Shown here piece by piece: positions 1-6,692 of a DNA stretch of 11,702 bases. The stretch comes from Dehalococcoidia bacterium. Its GTDB lineage: Bacteria > Chloroflexota > Dehalococcoidia > DSTF01 > JALHUB01. Position 1 is the first letter of the stretch. Every line of letters starts with the position of its first letter. Below the pieces are notes generated by a model, which was given only the letters and a program-made list of their open reading frames with translations, searched no databases and was not told the DNA's origin. Location of the stretch: positions 1 to 11,702 of the forward strand of contig JALHUB010000182.1 in assembly GCA_022865685.1 (NCBI GenBank), given 5' to 3'. A program made the translations under genes and the position numbers.

Positions 1-486
1 AACCACCTGGCCTACTTCTGCGACCTGACCATCGCTGCGGAGCATGCCACGTTTCGACAGGTCGGACCACGGGTCGGCAGCCCGGCGTCGGGGCACTGGG
101 TGACGTACCTGATGCAGGTTGTCGGGCAGAAGCGGGCGCGGGAGATATGGATGCTCTGCCGCCCCTACACGGCGCAGGAGGCGCTGGCGATGGGGCTGGT
201 GAACGCCGTCGTGCCGAAGGAGAAGCTCGACGAAGAGGTCGACCAGTGGTGCCGCGAGCTGATGGCGAAGAGCCCCAGCTGTCTGAAGATCCTCAAGGCC
301 AACTTCCGCTCTGTCTACGACCCGCTCCGCGAAGGCTCCCTGCGCGATTGGATCGGCGAGTTTGCGCCCGACTTCTTCCAGACCGGTGAGGCCGACGAAG
401 GGAAGAACGCCTTCCTGGAGCGTCGCGAGCCAGACTACAGCCGGTTTCCGCGCCGTGGCGGCGTCTACAAGCCGAAGGAGGTCTAG
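1..486 (+). CDS. Enoyl-CoA hydratase/isomerase (crotonase) family, MenB/BadI-like, 5'-truncated by the window
   Basis: The C-terminal 161 residues of a crotonase-fold acyl-CoA enzyme are present; the reading frame is already open at base 1. The stretch CDLTIAAEHATFRQVGPRVGS, the REIWMLCR block, the segment AQEALAMGLVNAVVP and a tail of the form EGKNAFLERREPDYSRFPR match naphthoate synthase (MenB) and its ring-cleaving relative BadI better than ordinary enoyl-CoA hydratases. MenB closes a ring on o-succinylbenzoyl-CoA; BadI opens a 2-ketocyclohexane-CoA ring. From memory of E. coli MenB, the Gly of GPxVGS and the following Ser are kept. The catalytic Asp two residues after that Ser reads Ala here (GSPASG), and the C-terminal Tyr reads Phe (DFFQTGEA). 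True MenB activity is therefore doubtful. The stop codon lies inside the ribosome-binding region of the next gene, so the two are probably co-translated. Family certain; substrate unknown. Confidence 0.9.
   Translation, partial: NHLAYFCDLTIAAEHATFRQVGPRVGSPASGHWVTYLMQVVGQKRAREIWMLCRPYTAQEALAMGLVNAVVPKEKLDEEVDQWCRELMAKSPSCLKILKANFRSVYDPLREGSLRDWIGEFAPDFFQTGEADEGKNAFLERREPDYSRFPRRGGVYKPKEV
475..482 (+). promoter_or_regulatory. Strong Shine-Dalgarno of the dehydrogenase gene, overlapping the end of the upstream gene
   Basis: AAGGAGGT lies 6 nt before the ATG at 489 and within the last codons of the crotonase gene, whose stop is at 484-486. A full anti-SD match embedded in the preceding gene indicates translational coupling and fixes the start of the dehydrogenase at 489 rather than the in-frame ATG at 498. 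Confidence 0.85.
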
Positions 487-488
487 CC

Positions 489-1250
489 ATGGGCCGTATG
501 GACGGGCAGGTCGCGATCGTCACCGCTGCGGCGGGCGCGGGCATCGGACAGGCGGTGGCGCGCCGCTTCTTGTCAGAAGGCGCCGACGTTGTGATAAGCG
601 ACGCGCACCCCCGTCGCATCGAAGAGATGGCGACGGCGCTGGGCCGCGAAGCCGGCCGGGAGGTGCCCGGCCTGGAGGTGGATGTCACCAACAAGGCTCA
701 GGTGCAGCGGATGGTCGACGTCGCGCTGGAGAAATACGGCAAGATCGACGCGCTGGTGAACAACGCGGGCGTCAACCGCCTTCAGCCCGTCTGGGAGATG
801 AGCGACGAGACCTGGGACCTCGTGATCAACGTCAACCTCAAGGGGACCTTCTACTGCACGCGCGCCGTTCTCCCTTCGATGATGGAACGCGGCGGCGGGA
901 GCATCGTAAATCTCTCATCGTCAATCGGCTGGATGGCATCGAACGACGGCGAGGCGCACTACGCCGCCGCGAAGGCCGGGATAATGGGGTTTACGCGTGC
1001 CGTCGCCGCCGAAGTCGCGGGAAGGGGCATTCGCGTGAACGCGATTGCGCCCGGCCTCATCTACAACGAGTTCCTGAGCCGCGTCTACCCGCCGGAGTTC
1101 TTCGAGAACTGGAAGCGGCGGACCCTGCTCGGCCGCCTTGGCGCCTCCGACGACGTCGCCAACCTGGTGATGTTCCTGGCGACCGACGAATCCAGCTACA
1201 TCACGGGCGAGGTGTTCTGCATCAGCGGCGGCGCCTACGTGCGCGGCTAA
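489..1250 (+). CDS. Short-chain dehydrogenase/reductase (classical SDR, FabG/BadH-like)
   Basis: This 253-residue protein is a full-length classical SDR, which interconverts a hydroxyl and a keto group using NAD(P). The Rossmann glycine motif is TAAAGAGIG at residues 12-20 and the NNAG motif is at 91-94. The catalytic tetrad is Asn116, Ser145, Tyr158 and Lys162 (YAAAK). Asp38 at the end of the second beta strand suggests preference for NAD(H) over NADP(H). The C-terminus ITGEVFCISGGAYVRG is typical of the family. It follows a MenB/BadI-like crotonase with only 2 nt between genes and a coupled ribosome-binding site. A hydroxyacyl-CoA dehydrogenase acting in the same pathway is therefore the likely role. 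The BadH-BadI pair of alicyclic acid degradation offers a precedent. Exact substrate cannot be read from sequence. Confidence 0.95.
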   Translation: MGRMDGQVAIVTAAAGAGIGQAVARRFLSEGADVVISDAHPRRIEEMATALGREAGREVPGLEVDVTNKAQVQRMVDVALEKYGKIDALVNNAGVNRLQPVWEMSDETWDLVINVNLKGTFYCTRAVLPSMMERGGGSIVNLSSSIGWMASNDGEAHYAAAKAGIMGFTRAVAAEVAGRGIRVNAIAPGLIYNEFLSRVYPPEFFENWKRRTLLGRLGASDDVANLVMFLATDESSYITGEVFCISGGAYVRG

Positions 1251-1290
1251 CCGCAGGCCTATCACAGCGTTGCAGCGTTTTGACCGTAGG

Positions 1291-1313
1291 CGCCGGCTTC
1301 TCAGCGGCCGGCG
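1291..1313. terminator. Possible hairpin between convergent genes
   Basis: A perfect 7-bp inverted repeat, CGCCGGC and GCCGGCG, is separated by 9 nt. It covers the stop codon of the minus-strand acyltransferase and lies 40 nt after the dehydrogenase stop. There is no T tract on either side, so an intrinsic terminator is uncertain; it may only slow or protect transcripts. Confidence 0.3.
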
Positions 1314-3313
1314 ACGATGTCTTTGATCTGCGGCGCCAGCCAGCGCGCCACCACGGCCGCGCCCTCCGGCGAGAAGTGAACGCCGTCGGAGCGGACCCTG
1401 ACCCCATCGATCGCCAGATCGCTGTACTCGCCGTCCGGGCAGATGAAGCCGTCCAGGTCGACGACGGATACCCGGTCGGCGTGTTGCTGCGCGAACCCTC
1501 GGTAGAGGCCGTTCAGCGGCTCAACCGGCCAGACTTTGAGGTGCTCTCCGCTTATCGTCTGCGCCATCGCCAGGTCGCGCGGCTTGAAGCAGGGCGCCGT
1601 CAGCAGGATTACCCTCGCGCCGCCTGCCGAGAGCGCATCGACAGCGCCTTCGAGCTGGCCCCAGGCATAGGCATGCCACTCGGGGCTGCCGACCTCCAGC
1701 AGGTTTCCGCCCACCTTCAGGTCGAGCGTGTCCCAGGGTCCGAACAGCATGAGGACCACGTCCGGCTGAAAGTCCTGGACGTTGGAGGGCCAGCCCGCCC
1801 GCCAGCGCTTGCATGCCTCCGCCAGCTCCGAGACCCACTGGCCGTTGTCGTCGCGCTTTTCGTCGACGCTGAGGAAGCCGCAGCCCATACCTGCCGCGTT
1901 CCACGTCGAAAGCCCGAGCGCGTCATCCTCTGCCTCGAAGCCCCATCCCAACGTCAGTCCGACGGAATCGCCGATTAGCAGGACGCGGACCGGTGCGCCG
2001 ACAGCCGCAGACATCGTCTCGGTCGTCGGGGGCGCAGGAGCGGTCGACGGCATCGGCGCCATGGGAACGGTGGATAGCGAGAAGGCCGGCGCGCCGCCCC
2101 GCGTCACGAGGACGAGGGCGACAGCAATGCCCCCTGCCGTTGCCGGCGCAAACGCCCACGATACCTTCCACCTCCGGAGTGCGCCGCGTCGCACCGGCAT
2201 CTCGACGAGCCGGTAGGAGGCGATTGAGATCGCCAGAGTGGCCGCGATGCGCACGAGGACGAGGCCGTAGCCGTCGAAGCCCGTGCGGTCGGGCGTGAGC
2301 ACAAGATAGATGGGCCAGTGCCACAGGTAGACGCCGTAGGAGATGAGGCCGAGGCCGCGTAACGGCGGCAGCGATAGCGCCCTGGCGACAGGCCCGCCTC
2401 CAGGTTGCACCGCGGCGACGATGACGACGGCGACGCCTAGCGCCAGCAGGAGGAAGCCACCGCGATAGAGCAGGACGCTATCGGCGGAGGTAGTCATCCA
2501 GGCGCGGCCGAGAAAGGCGATGCAGGCCACGGCGGCAACCTGGAGCGTCGCTTTCGGCAGGGCGCCGCGCACGGAGCCCAGACGCAACAGCAGCACCGCC
2601 AGCACCGCGCCTACCAGCAACGACTGCGCGCGCGTGTCGGTGCCGTAGTAGACGCGCGAAGGGTCGTGACCGGGCTGGAAAAGCAGGGCCATCAGCAGCG
2701 CCGAGGCCGCCAGCATCGCCAGCGACGCCGGCAACAGCAGCCCCATGGCGCCGCGACGCGCCCTGACCAAGAGAAGGAGCAGCAGCGGCCAGACGGCGTA
2801 GTACTGCTCCTCTATCGCCAGCGACCAGGTATGGCGCAGCGGCGAAGGGATCGCGAACTGGTCGAAATAGGACTGCCCGCTGAGCACCGGCCGCCAGTTG
2901 GCGACGTAGCCGATGGTAGCAAGGGCATCGCCGCGCAGCCTGTCGAGCTCCTCCGGCCGGGCGATGAACGCCGCGTAGACGGCCACGCCCGCGAGCATGA
3001 GGAAGAGCGCCGGCAGCAGGCGTCGGGCGCGCCGCGACCAGAAGGCGACGAGACCGATGCCGCCCTGAGAGCGCCATTCCGCCAGCAGGAGGCTGGTGAT
3101 GAGATAGCCGCTGAGCACGAAGAAGGCGTCTACGCCGAGGAAGCCGCCGCGCGCCCAGGGCATCCCGGCGTGGTAAGCTAGGACGGCAGCGACGGCCAGG
3201 GCGCGAATGCCATCCAGCGCGGGACGATAAGGGAGACGAGCGCCTACCGGCGCCGTTGCTTCGCGAGGAGAGGGCTTATGAGTCGCCACCAGAACTTCAC
3301 CACCCACACCCAT
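1301..3313 (-). CDS. Membrane acyltransferase-3 fused to a C-terminal SGNH domain (OatA-like O-acyltransferase)
   Basis: The protein has 670 residues. Residues about 30-405 form the multi-pass acyltransferase-3 domain: the opening PALDGIRALAV, a catalytic-type His48 (AYHAG), LGVDAFFVLSGYLI at 59-72, the EEQYY motif at 168-172 and WHWPI at 331-335. A Pro/Ala/Thr-rich linker (about 407-433) leads to an SGNH domain at about 441-670. Its block I is GDS (Asp449, Ser450) and block V is SDGVHF with Asp643 and His646. In OatA-type enzymes the membrane half carries an acyl group across the membrane and the SGNH half transfers it to a polymer; the target here (peptidoglycan, exopolysaccharide or lipid glycan) is not evident. 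The ATG at 3313 has no clear Shine-Dalgarno. A GTG at 3289, behind GGTGGTGA, would shorten the protein by 8 residues and suits the promoter better. It converges with the dehydrogenase. Confidence 0.93.
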   Translation of the reverse strand: MGVGGEVLVATHKPSPREATAPVGARLPYRPALDGIRALAVAAVLAYHAGMPWARGGFLGVDAFFVLSGYLITSLLLAEWRSQGGIGLVAFWSRRARRLLPALFLMLAGVAVYAAFIARPEELDRLRGDALATIGYVANWRPVLSGQSYFDQFAIPSPLRHTWSLAIEEQYYAVWPLLLLLLVRARRGAMGLLLPASLAMLAASALLMALLFQPGHDPSRVYYGTDTRAQSLLVGAVLAVLLLRLGSVRGALPKATLQVAAVACIAFLGRAWMTTSADSVLLYRGGFLLLALGVAVVIVAAVQPGGGPVARALSLPPLRGLGLISYGVYLWHWPIYLVLTPDRTGFDGYGLVLVRIAATLAISIASYRLVEMPVRRGALRRWKVSWAFAPATAGGIAVALVLVTRGGAPAFSLSTVPMAPMPSTAPAPPTTETMSAAVGAPVRVLLIGDSVGLTLGWGFEAEDDALGLSTWNAAGMGCGFLSVDEKRDDNGQWVSELAEACKRWRAGWPSNVQDFQPDVVLMLFGPWDTLDLKVGGNLLEVGSPEWHAYAWGQLEGAVDALSAGGARVILLTAPCFKPRDLAMAQTISGEHLKVWPVEPLNGLYRGFAQQHADRVSVVDLDGFICPDGEYSDLAIDGVRVRSDGVHFSPEGAAVVARWLAPQIKDIVAGR

Positions 3314-3330
3314 GCACGACAGATGCAGGA

Positions 3331-3359
3331 ATTGTACTATGGCGGCGTTGGGGGGTCAA
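3331..3359 (-). promoter_or_regulatory. Sigma-70-type promoter of the acyltransferase gene
   Basis: On the minus strand TTGACC (3359-3354) is followed after exactly 17 nt by TACAAT (3336-3331). Each box matches five of six consensus bases. Transcription would start near 3324, leaving a leader of about 11 nt to the ATG at 3313 or about 35 nt to the GTG at 3289. The site lies in the 75-bp gap shared with the divergent DUF362 gene. Confidence 0.6.
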
Positions 3360-3387
3360 AGTAGCGTGCGACGATGGAGTGTGCCGG

Positions 3388-4701
3388 ATGACGGCCGTTC
3401 GCCCTAAGGTCATAATCGCTGACACGACCAGCGGGCTGCCCGCCGCCTTCGAAGCGGTCTTCGCGCCGTACGGAGGCGTTGACTCCGTCATCCCTGCGGG
3501 CAGCAAGGTTTATGTAAAGCCGAACGCAGTTCACTTCTCGCCCGGCACCTACACCGACGCCGCCGTCGTCGATGCCATGCTCGGCTGGCTGCGCGACCAC
3601 GGCTATCAACGCCTGGCGCTCATGGAGAACTCGACGCACGGCGTCGCGACTCGCCTCGTCTTCGCCGCAACCGGCTACGACCGCATCGCCCGCCGTCACG
3701 GCGCGGAGCCGGTCTACCTCGACGAGGGACGCACGGTGCCCTACGCCCTCGAAGGCGAAGAGTCGCCGATACGCATCCCCCGCCGGCTCTTCGACACGTT
3801 CATCGATCCCGCGCGACAGCCCGGCAGCTTCTACCTCAGCCTGCCCAAGCTGAAGACGCACTCCATGGCGACCGTGACGCTGGGCGTGAAGGGCCAGCAG
3901 GCGTTCCCCATCGACGCGGACCGAATGCACCTGCACAACCACGAGACGCTGCACCTGCGCCTGGCCCGCCTCTACCGAATGGTGCAGCCGGACTTCTGCA
4001 TCATCGAAGGGGTCACCGCGACCTTCAACGGGCACGTCCCGCCTCGCACGCTACTCGCGGAGAGCAGCGCGCCGCTCAACGTCCTCATCGGCGGATGCGA
4101 CACGGTGGCGGTCGACGCGGTGGGCGCCAGGGTGCTGGGCTACTCTGTCGAAGAGATCGAGCACCTGCGTCTGGTCGCGGAATGGGGTTTGGGCGTGGGT
4201 CGGCTCGACGAGATCGAGATCATCGGGGACCTCGGCCGGTTCCAGACCCGCTATCCATACGCCATCCTGCGTCGCTTTCGGCCTGACGTGCGTATCGTCG
4301 AAGGGCGGGAGCGCGCCTGCGTCGAGGGCTGCAAGGGCAACACTGAATGCCTGCTGGAGATACTGAGCAACGACTACCCCAGCCACGGCGGCTTCAGCAT
4401 CGTCTTCGGCAAGGGCTTCGAGGATGCGGATTTGGATGGCCTGCCCGGCGACATCCTCGTCGTCGGGCCGTGCGCCGTCGGCGAGCAGGGCGCGGAGCTG
4501 CGACGGCGGTACCCAGGGCGTCGCATCGTCGAGGTGAACGCCCACAACGACCTGCGCGGCATCATGACGGCGCTGACCTCGCTGATGGGCGTGCGGCCGC
4601 TGGACATGGTGCCGCTGAGTCGATGGCGCACGCTGATGGTCCTTGCCCAGGCTCGACTGCGCGGGTTGAACTCGCGCTTGCCGCCACTGCTGGGAAGATG
4701 A
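3388..4701 (+). CDS. DUF362 domain-containing protein
   Basis: The 437-residue protein carries a DUF362 domain (about 7-250). Landmarks are VYVKPN at 41-46, LPKLKTHSMATVTLGVKG at 152-169, DFCIIEGV at 202-209 and GGCDTVAVDAVGARVLGY at 235-252. DUF362 proteins are poorly characterised; many carry ferredoxin-type 4Fe-4S motifs, and redox or metal-related roles have been proposed. Here there is no CxxCxxCxxxC ferredoxin motif. Instead residues 311-321 hold C-x3-C-x5-C, with a further Cys362, in a C-terminal region of about 130 residues that I do not recognise. The start at 3388 is chosen because GGAG at 3376-3379 lies 8 nt upstream. The frame is open back to 3256, but the added residues look non-coding and would overlap the divergent gene. 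There is no signal peptide, so the protein is probably cytoplasmic. Family confident, function unknown. Confidence 0.85.
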   Translation: MTAVRPKVIIADTTSGLPAAFEAVFAPYGGVDSVIPAGSKVYVKPNAVHFSPGTYTDAAVVDAMLGWLRDHGYQRLALMENSTHGVATRLVFAATGYDRIARRHGAEPVYLDEGRTVPYALEGEESPIRIPRRLFDTFIDPARQPGSFYLSLPKLKTHSMATVTLGVKGQQAFPIDADRMHLHNHETLHLRLARLYRMVQPDFCIIEGVTATFNGHVPPRTLLAESSAPLNVLIGGCDTVAVDAVGARVLGYSVEEIEHLRLVAEWGLGVGRLDEIEIIGDLGRFQTRYPYAILRRFRPDVRIVEGRERACVEGCKGNTECLLEILSNDYPSHGGFSIVFGKGFEDADLDGLPGDILVVGPCAVGEQGAELRRRYPGRRIVEVNAHNDLRGIMTALTSLMGVRPLDMVPLSRWRTLMVLAQARLRGLNSRLPPLLGR

Positions 4702-4881
4702 CGTTGAAACGCGCCCACCACAAATAGAACGCCGAGACTCTCCAGTCTCGGCTACGGGCGGTGTAACGGGCGAAGCCTTCCCTGCGTTCTATGCTTTAGG
4801 GCTTGCGCGCCTCGAAACACGTACAGCCATTGCCTGGACATCGGGGGGCAGCGCGGCCCTTTTCTATTCCCCTCGTGCTCT
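4702..4881. other. Convergent intergenic region
   Basis: This 180-bp gap lies between the DUF362 gene (plus) and the binding-protein gene (minus). It contains palindrome copy A (4731-4752). The rest, 4753-4881, shows no open frame of note and no further convincing hairpin; a 4-bp GGGC/GCCC match near 4850 is too weak to call. Confidence 0.6.
4731..4752. repeat. Intergenic palindrome, copy A (possible terminator)
   Basis: GCCGAGACT and AGTCTCGGC form a perfect 9-bp inverted repeat around the 4-nt loop CTCC, followed by TACG. The same arms and the same TACG flank occur at 6650-6675. It lies 29 nt after the DUF362 stop and about 130 nt past the binding-protein stop. Read on the minus strand, the stem is followed by GTTCTATTTG, which is moderately T-rich, so it could act as an intrinsic terminator for the minus-strand gene. 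Loop divergence with conserved arms suggests a dispersed repeat family or a selected RNA hairpin. Confidence 0.8.
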
Positions 4882-6552
4882 TTAGCTTCGCTCCGTCATC
4901 CAGCCGTCGACGCCGAGGAACGTGCGACTGGTGAGTCCTGTTCCCCTCTCAGGCGTCAGGGAGCGAATCCATTCCCAGGTCGCGATCCAGCTCTGTGGCG
5001 AGTAGGTGTTGATCTGCGGGCCGTGCTCCCTCATCATCGCCCGCTGCGCATCGAGCACGATCTCGCGCCGCTTCTGCGGGTCGAACTCGGAGCGCTCCTT
5101 CCACACCCAGTCGTCCATCGCCGGATTGTCGTAGCCGGTGAAGCTGACGCCGGCGATGCCCTTGCTGAACCACTGGCATATGGGACGGTCCGGCTCTACG
5201 TACGGCAGATTGTAGAACCACAGCATCTGGAAGTTGCCGGCATAGAGGTACTGCGCCAGTAGCGTGGCGATGTCCTTCGGCTGGATGTTCACGGTGATGC
5301 CGATCTTCGCCAGGTGCTCCTTGACGATCGCGGCGTCCTTCGTCAGGTTCTGGACGTTCATCACGGGCACGTCGACCTCGACGCCGTCGCCGTAGCCCGC
5401 CGCCTCGACGAGCCGCTTCGCCTCCGTGAGGTCGACCTTGTAGAACTCGCGCACCTCGTCCTGCGGCAGCGCCCAGTATTCCAGCGACGGCGAGACCGGC
5501 CCGTTGAAGAAGCCTTCGCCGAACGCCGCCTTATCGATGAGGTCCTGCCGGTCAACGGCCAGGTCCACGGCCTTTCGCATCCTCTCGTCATCGAACGGCG
5601 GCCTGTCCACGCGCAGAAGGAGGCAGCGGTTCCAGTAGTTGGGCGCCTTTCGCACCACGACATGATTGATGCGGCTCAGCTCTTCGACCTTCAGCTTGTC
5701 GAGAGCGGCGCCGCAGAAGTCGTGGCGCTTGGTGCGGAACGACTGGAAGAGCGCCGCATCGTCCGTCATGATGATCCACTCGGTGGAGTCCAGGAACGGG
5801 CGGCCCGGCATGTAGAACTCCTGGTTCTTGACAACCTTGAGCCGCTCCGACTTCACGTACCTGTCCAGCACGAACGCGCCGCAGCCCACGGGATGCTGGC
5901 TCAGGTCGCCCCACTTCTCGATGGCTTCGCGCGGGATGATGGCATAGCTCGGGTTACCGGTCTCGTCCAGGGTGGGCGAATAGGGCCGCGTGGTAGTGAG
6001 GCTGAAGGTGTATTTGTCCGCCGCCTCGAAGTGGGCGGTGAAGTCGCGCAGGAGCTGCTTGTCGTTCATGATCGTCGGGTCGTCGCGGCGGCGCTGCATG
6101 CTGAAGACGACGTCGTCGGCGGTGACTTCGCGGCCCCAGGTCGGGTCGACGTTGTGGAACTTGATGCCCTGCTTGAGCTTCCAGACGTAGGTCGTCTCGT
6201 CGACGACCTCCACGCCGTCCGCCATCTGCGGCTCCAGCGTTCGGTCCGACGTGCTGACGCTGTGCAGGTAGCCGTTCATGAGCGCCGAGCACCAGAAACC
6301 CGTCACGCTCTGCTGGACGTCGAGGCCTCCCGGATCGGCCATCAGTCCCATGATCTGGTCACCACCGTAGCGCGGGGTATCCGTTGCTGAGGGCGTCGCG
6401 CCGTCACCGGTGGCCTGCTCGCTTTCATCGGAGCGACAGCCGGCAAGCGCGAATGCCGCTACGCCGAGGCCGGCGACGGCGCCTGCTTTGAGGGCGTCTC
6501 GCCGCGACAGCCGTCGGGCGGTGAACCGCGCTCGCCTTTTCGTTGACTCCAT
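4882..6552 (-). CDS. ABC transporter substrate-binding protein, family 5 (peptide/nickel type), Tat-exported lipoprotein
   Basis: The protein has 556 residues from the ATG at 6552. An Arg-rich N-terminus with the twin-arginine motif SRRDALK (16-22) and a hydrophobic core ends in the lipobox LAGC with Cys39. It should therefore be exported folded and then lipid-anchored. A short Ser/Thr/Asp/Glu-rich linker follows. The SBP family 5 fold shows LEPQMADGVEV near 106, the segment VWKLKQGIKFHN and TADDVVFSMQRRRDDP near 134-149, and the length is normal for the family. Such proteins capture peptides, sugars or other organic solutes for an ABC importer; the ligand is not predictable. No permease or ATPase gene is adjacent, so it is an orphan here. 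GGAGG abuts ATG ATG at 6555-6550, an unusually tight spacing. An upstream TTG at 6588 extends the frame but is unlikely. A candidate promoter lies at 6587-6616. Confidence 0.93.
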   Translation of the reverse strand: MESTKRRARFTARRLSRRDALKAGAVAGLGVAAFALAGCRSDESEQATGDGATPSATDTPRYGGDQIMGLMADPGGLDVQQSVTGFWCSALMNGYLHSVSTSDRTLEPQMADGVEVVDETTYVWKLKQGIKFHNVDPTWGREVTADDVVFSMQRRRDDPTIMNDKQLLRDFTAHFEAADKYTFSLTTTRPYSPTLDETGNPSYAIIPREAIEKWGDLSQHPVGCGAFVLDRYVKSERLKVVKNQEFYMPGRPFLDSTEWIIMTDDAALFQSFRTKRHDFCGAALDKLKVEELSRINHVVVRKAPNYWNRCLLLRVDRPPFDDERMRKAVDLAVDRQDLIDKAAFGEGFFNGPVSPSLEYWALPQDEVREFYKVDLTEAKRLVEAAGYGDGVEVDVPVMNVQNLTKDAAIVKEHLAKIGITVNIQPKDIATLLAQYLYAGNFQMLWFYNLPYVEPDRPICQWFSKGIAGVSFTGYDNPAMDDWVWKERSEFDPQKRREIVLDAQRAMMREHGPQINTYSPQSWIATWEWIRSLTPERGTGLTSRTFLGVDGWMTERS

Positions 6553-6586
6553 CATCCTCCCTGTTCGAAGCGTGGAGGTAAGCCTC

Positions 6587-6616
6587 AAGATACGCCGAGA
6601 CGCGTTGCAGGGTCAA
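6587..6616 (-). promoter_or_regulatory. Candidate promoter of the binding-protein gene
   Basis: On the minus strand TTGACC (6616-6611) is separated by 18 nt from TATCTT (6592-6587), about 35 nt before the ATG at 6552. The -35 matches five of six consensus bases and the -10 four of six. Placement is sensible, but no experimental start is known. Confidence 0.45.
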
Positions 6617-6649
6617 CACGGGACGTGGTGTGGGGACGGCGGGCTTTCC

Positions 6650-6671
6650 GCCGAGACTAAAAAGTCTCGGC
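6650..6671. repeat. Intergenic palindrome, copy B
   Basis: The arms GCCGAGACT and AGTCTCGGC are identical to those at 4731-4752, here around the loop AAAA, and again followed on the plus strand by TACG. It lies 21 nt beyond the stop of the minus-strand TIM-barrel gene and upstream of the binding-protein promoter. No U-rich tail follows on the minus strand, so termination alone does not explain it. Confidence 0.8.
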
Positions 6672-6692
6672 TACGCTAATAACAGACATGGG

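Noticed and set aside
362..1978. 538-codon plus-strand open frame over the dehydrogenase and acyltransferase genes
   Set aside because: Its translation is Arg/Gly/Pro-rich without any domain, and both strands beneath it hold genes with clear motifs. It is a GC-rich shadow frame.
3256..3387. 44-codon upstream extension of the DUF362 frame
   Set aside because: It overlaps the divergent acyltransferase start and promoter, shows no family sequence, and a good Shine-Dalgarno precedes the ATG at 3388.
4830..4870. Candidate terminator GGGC-N6-GCCC for the binding-protein gene
   Set aside because: A 4-bp stem without a T tract is expected by chance at this GC content; the 9-bp palindrome at 4731-4752 is a better candidate.
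5314..6390. 358-codon plus-strand open frame antisense to the binding-protein gene
   Set aside because: The minus strand carries an unmistakable family-5 binding protein. The antisense frame is Arg/Val/Leu-rich shadow with no start signal.
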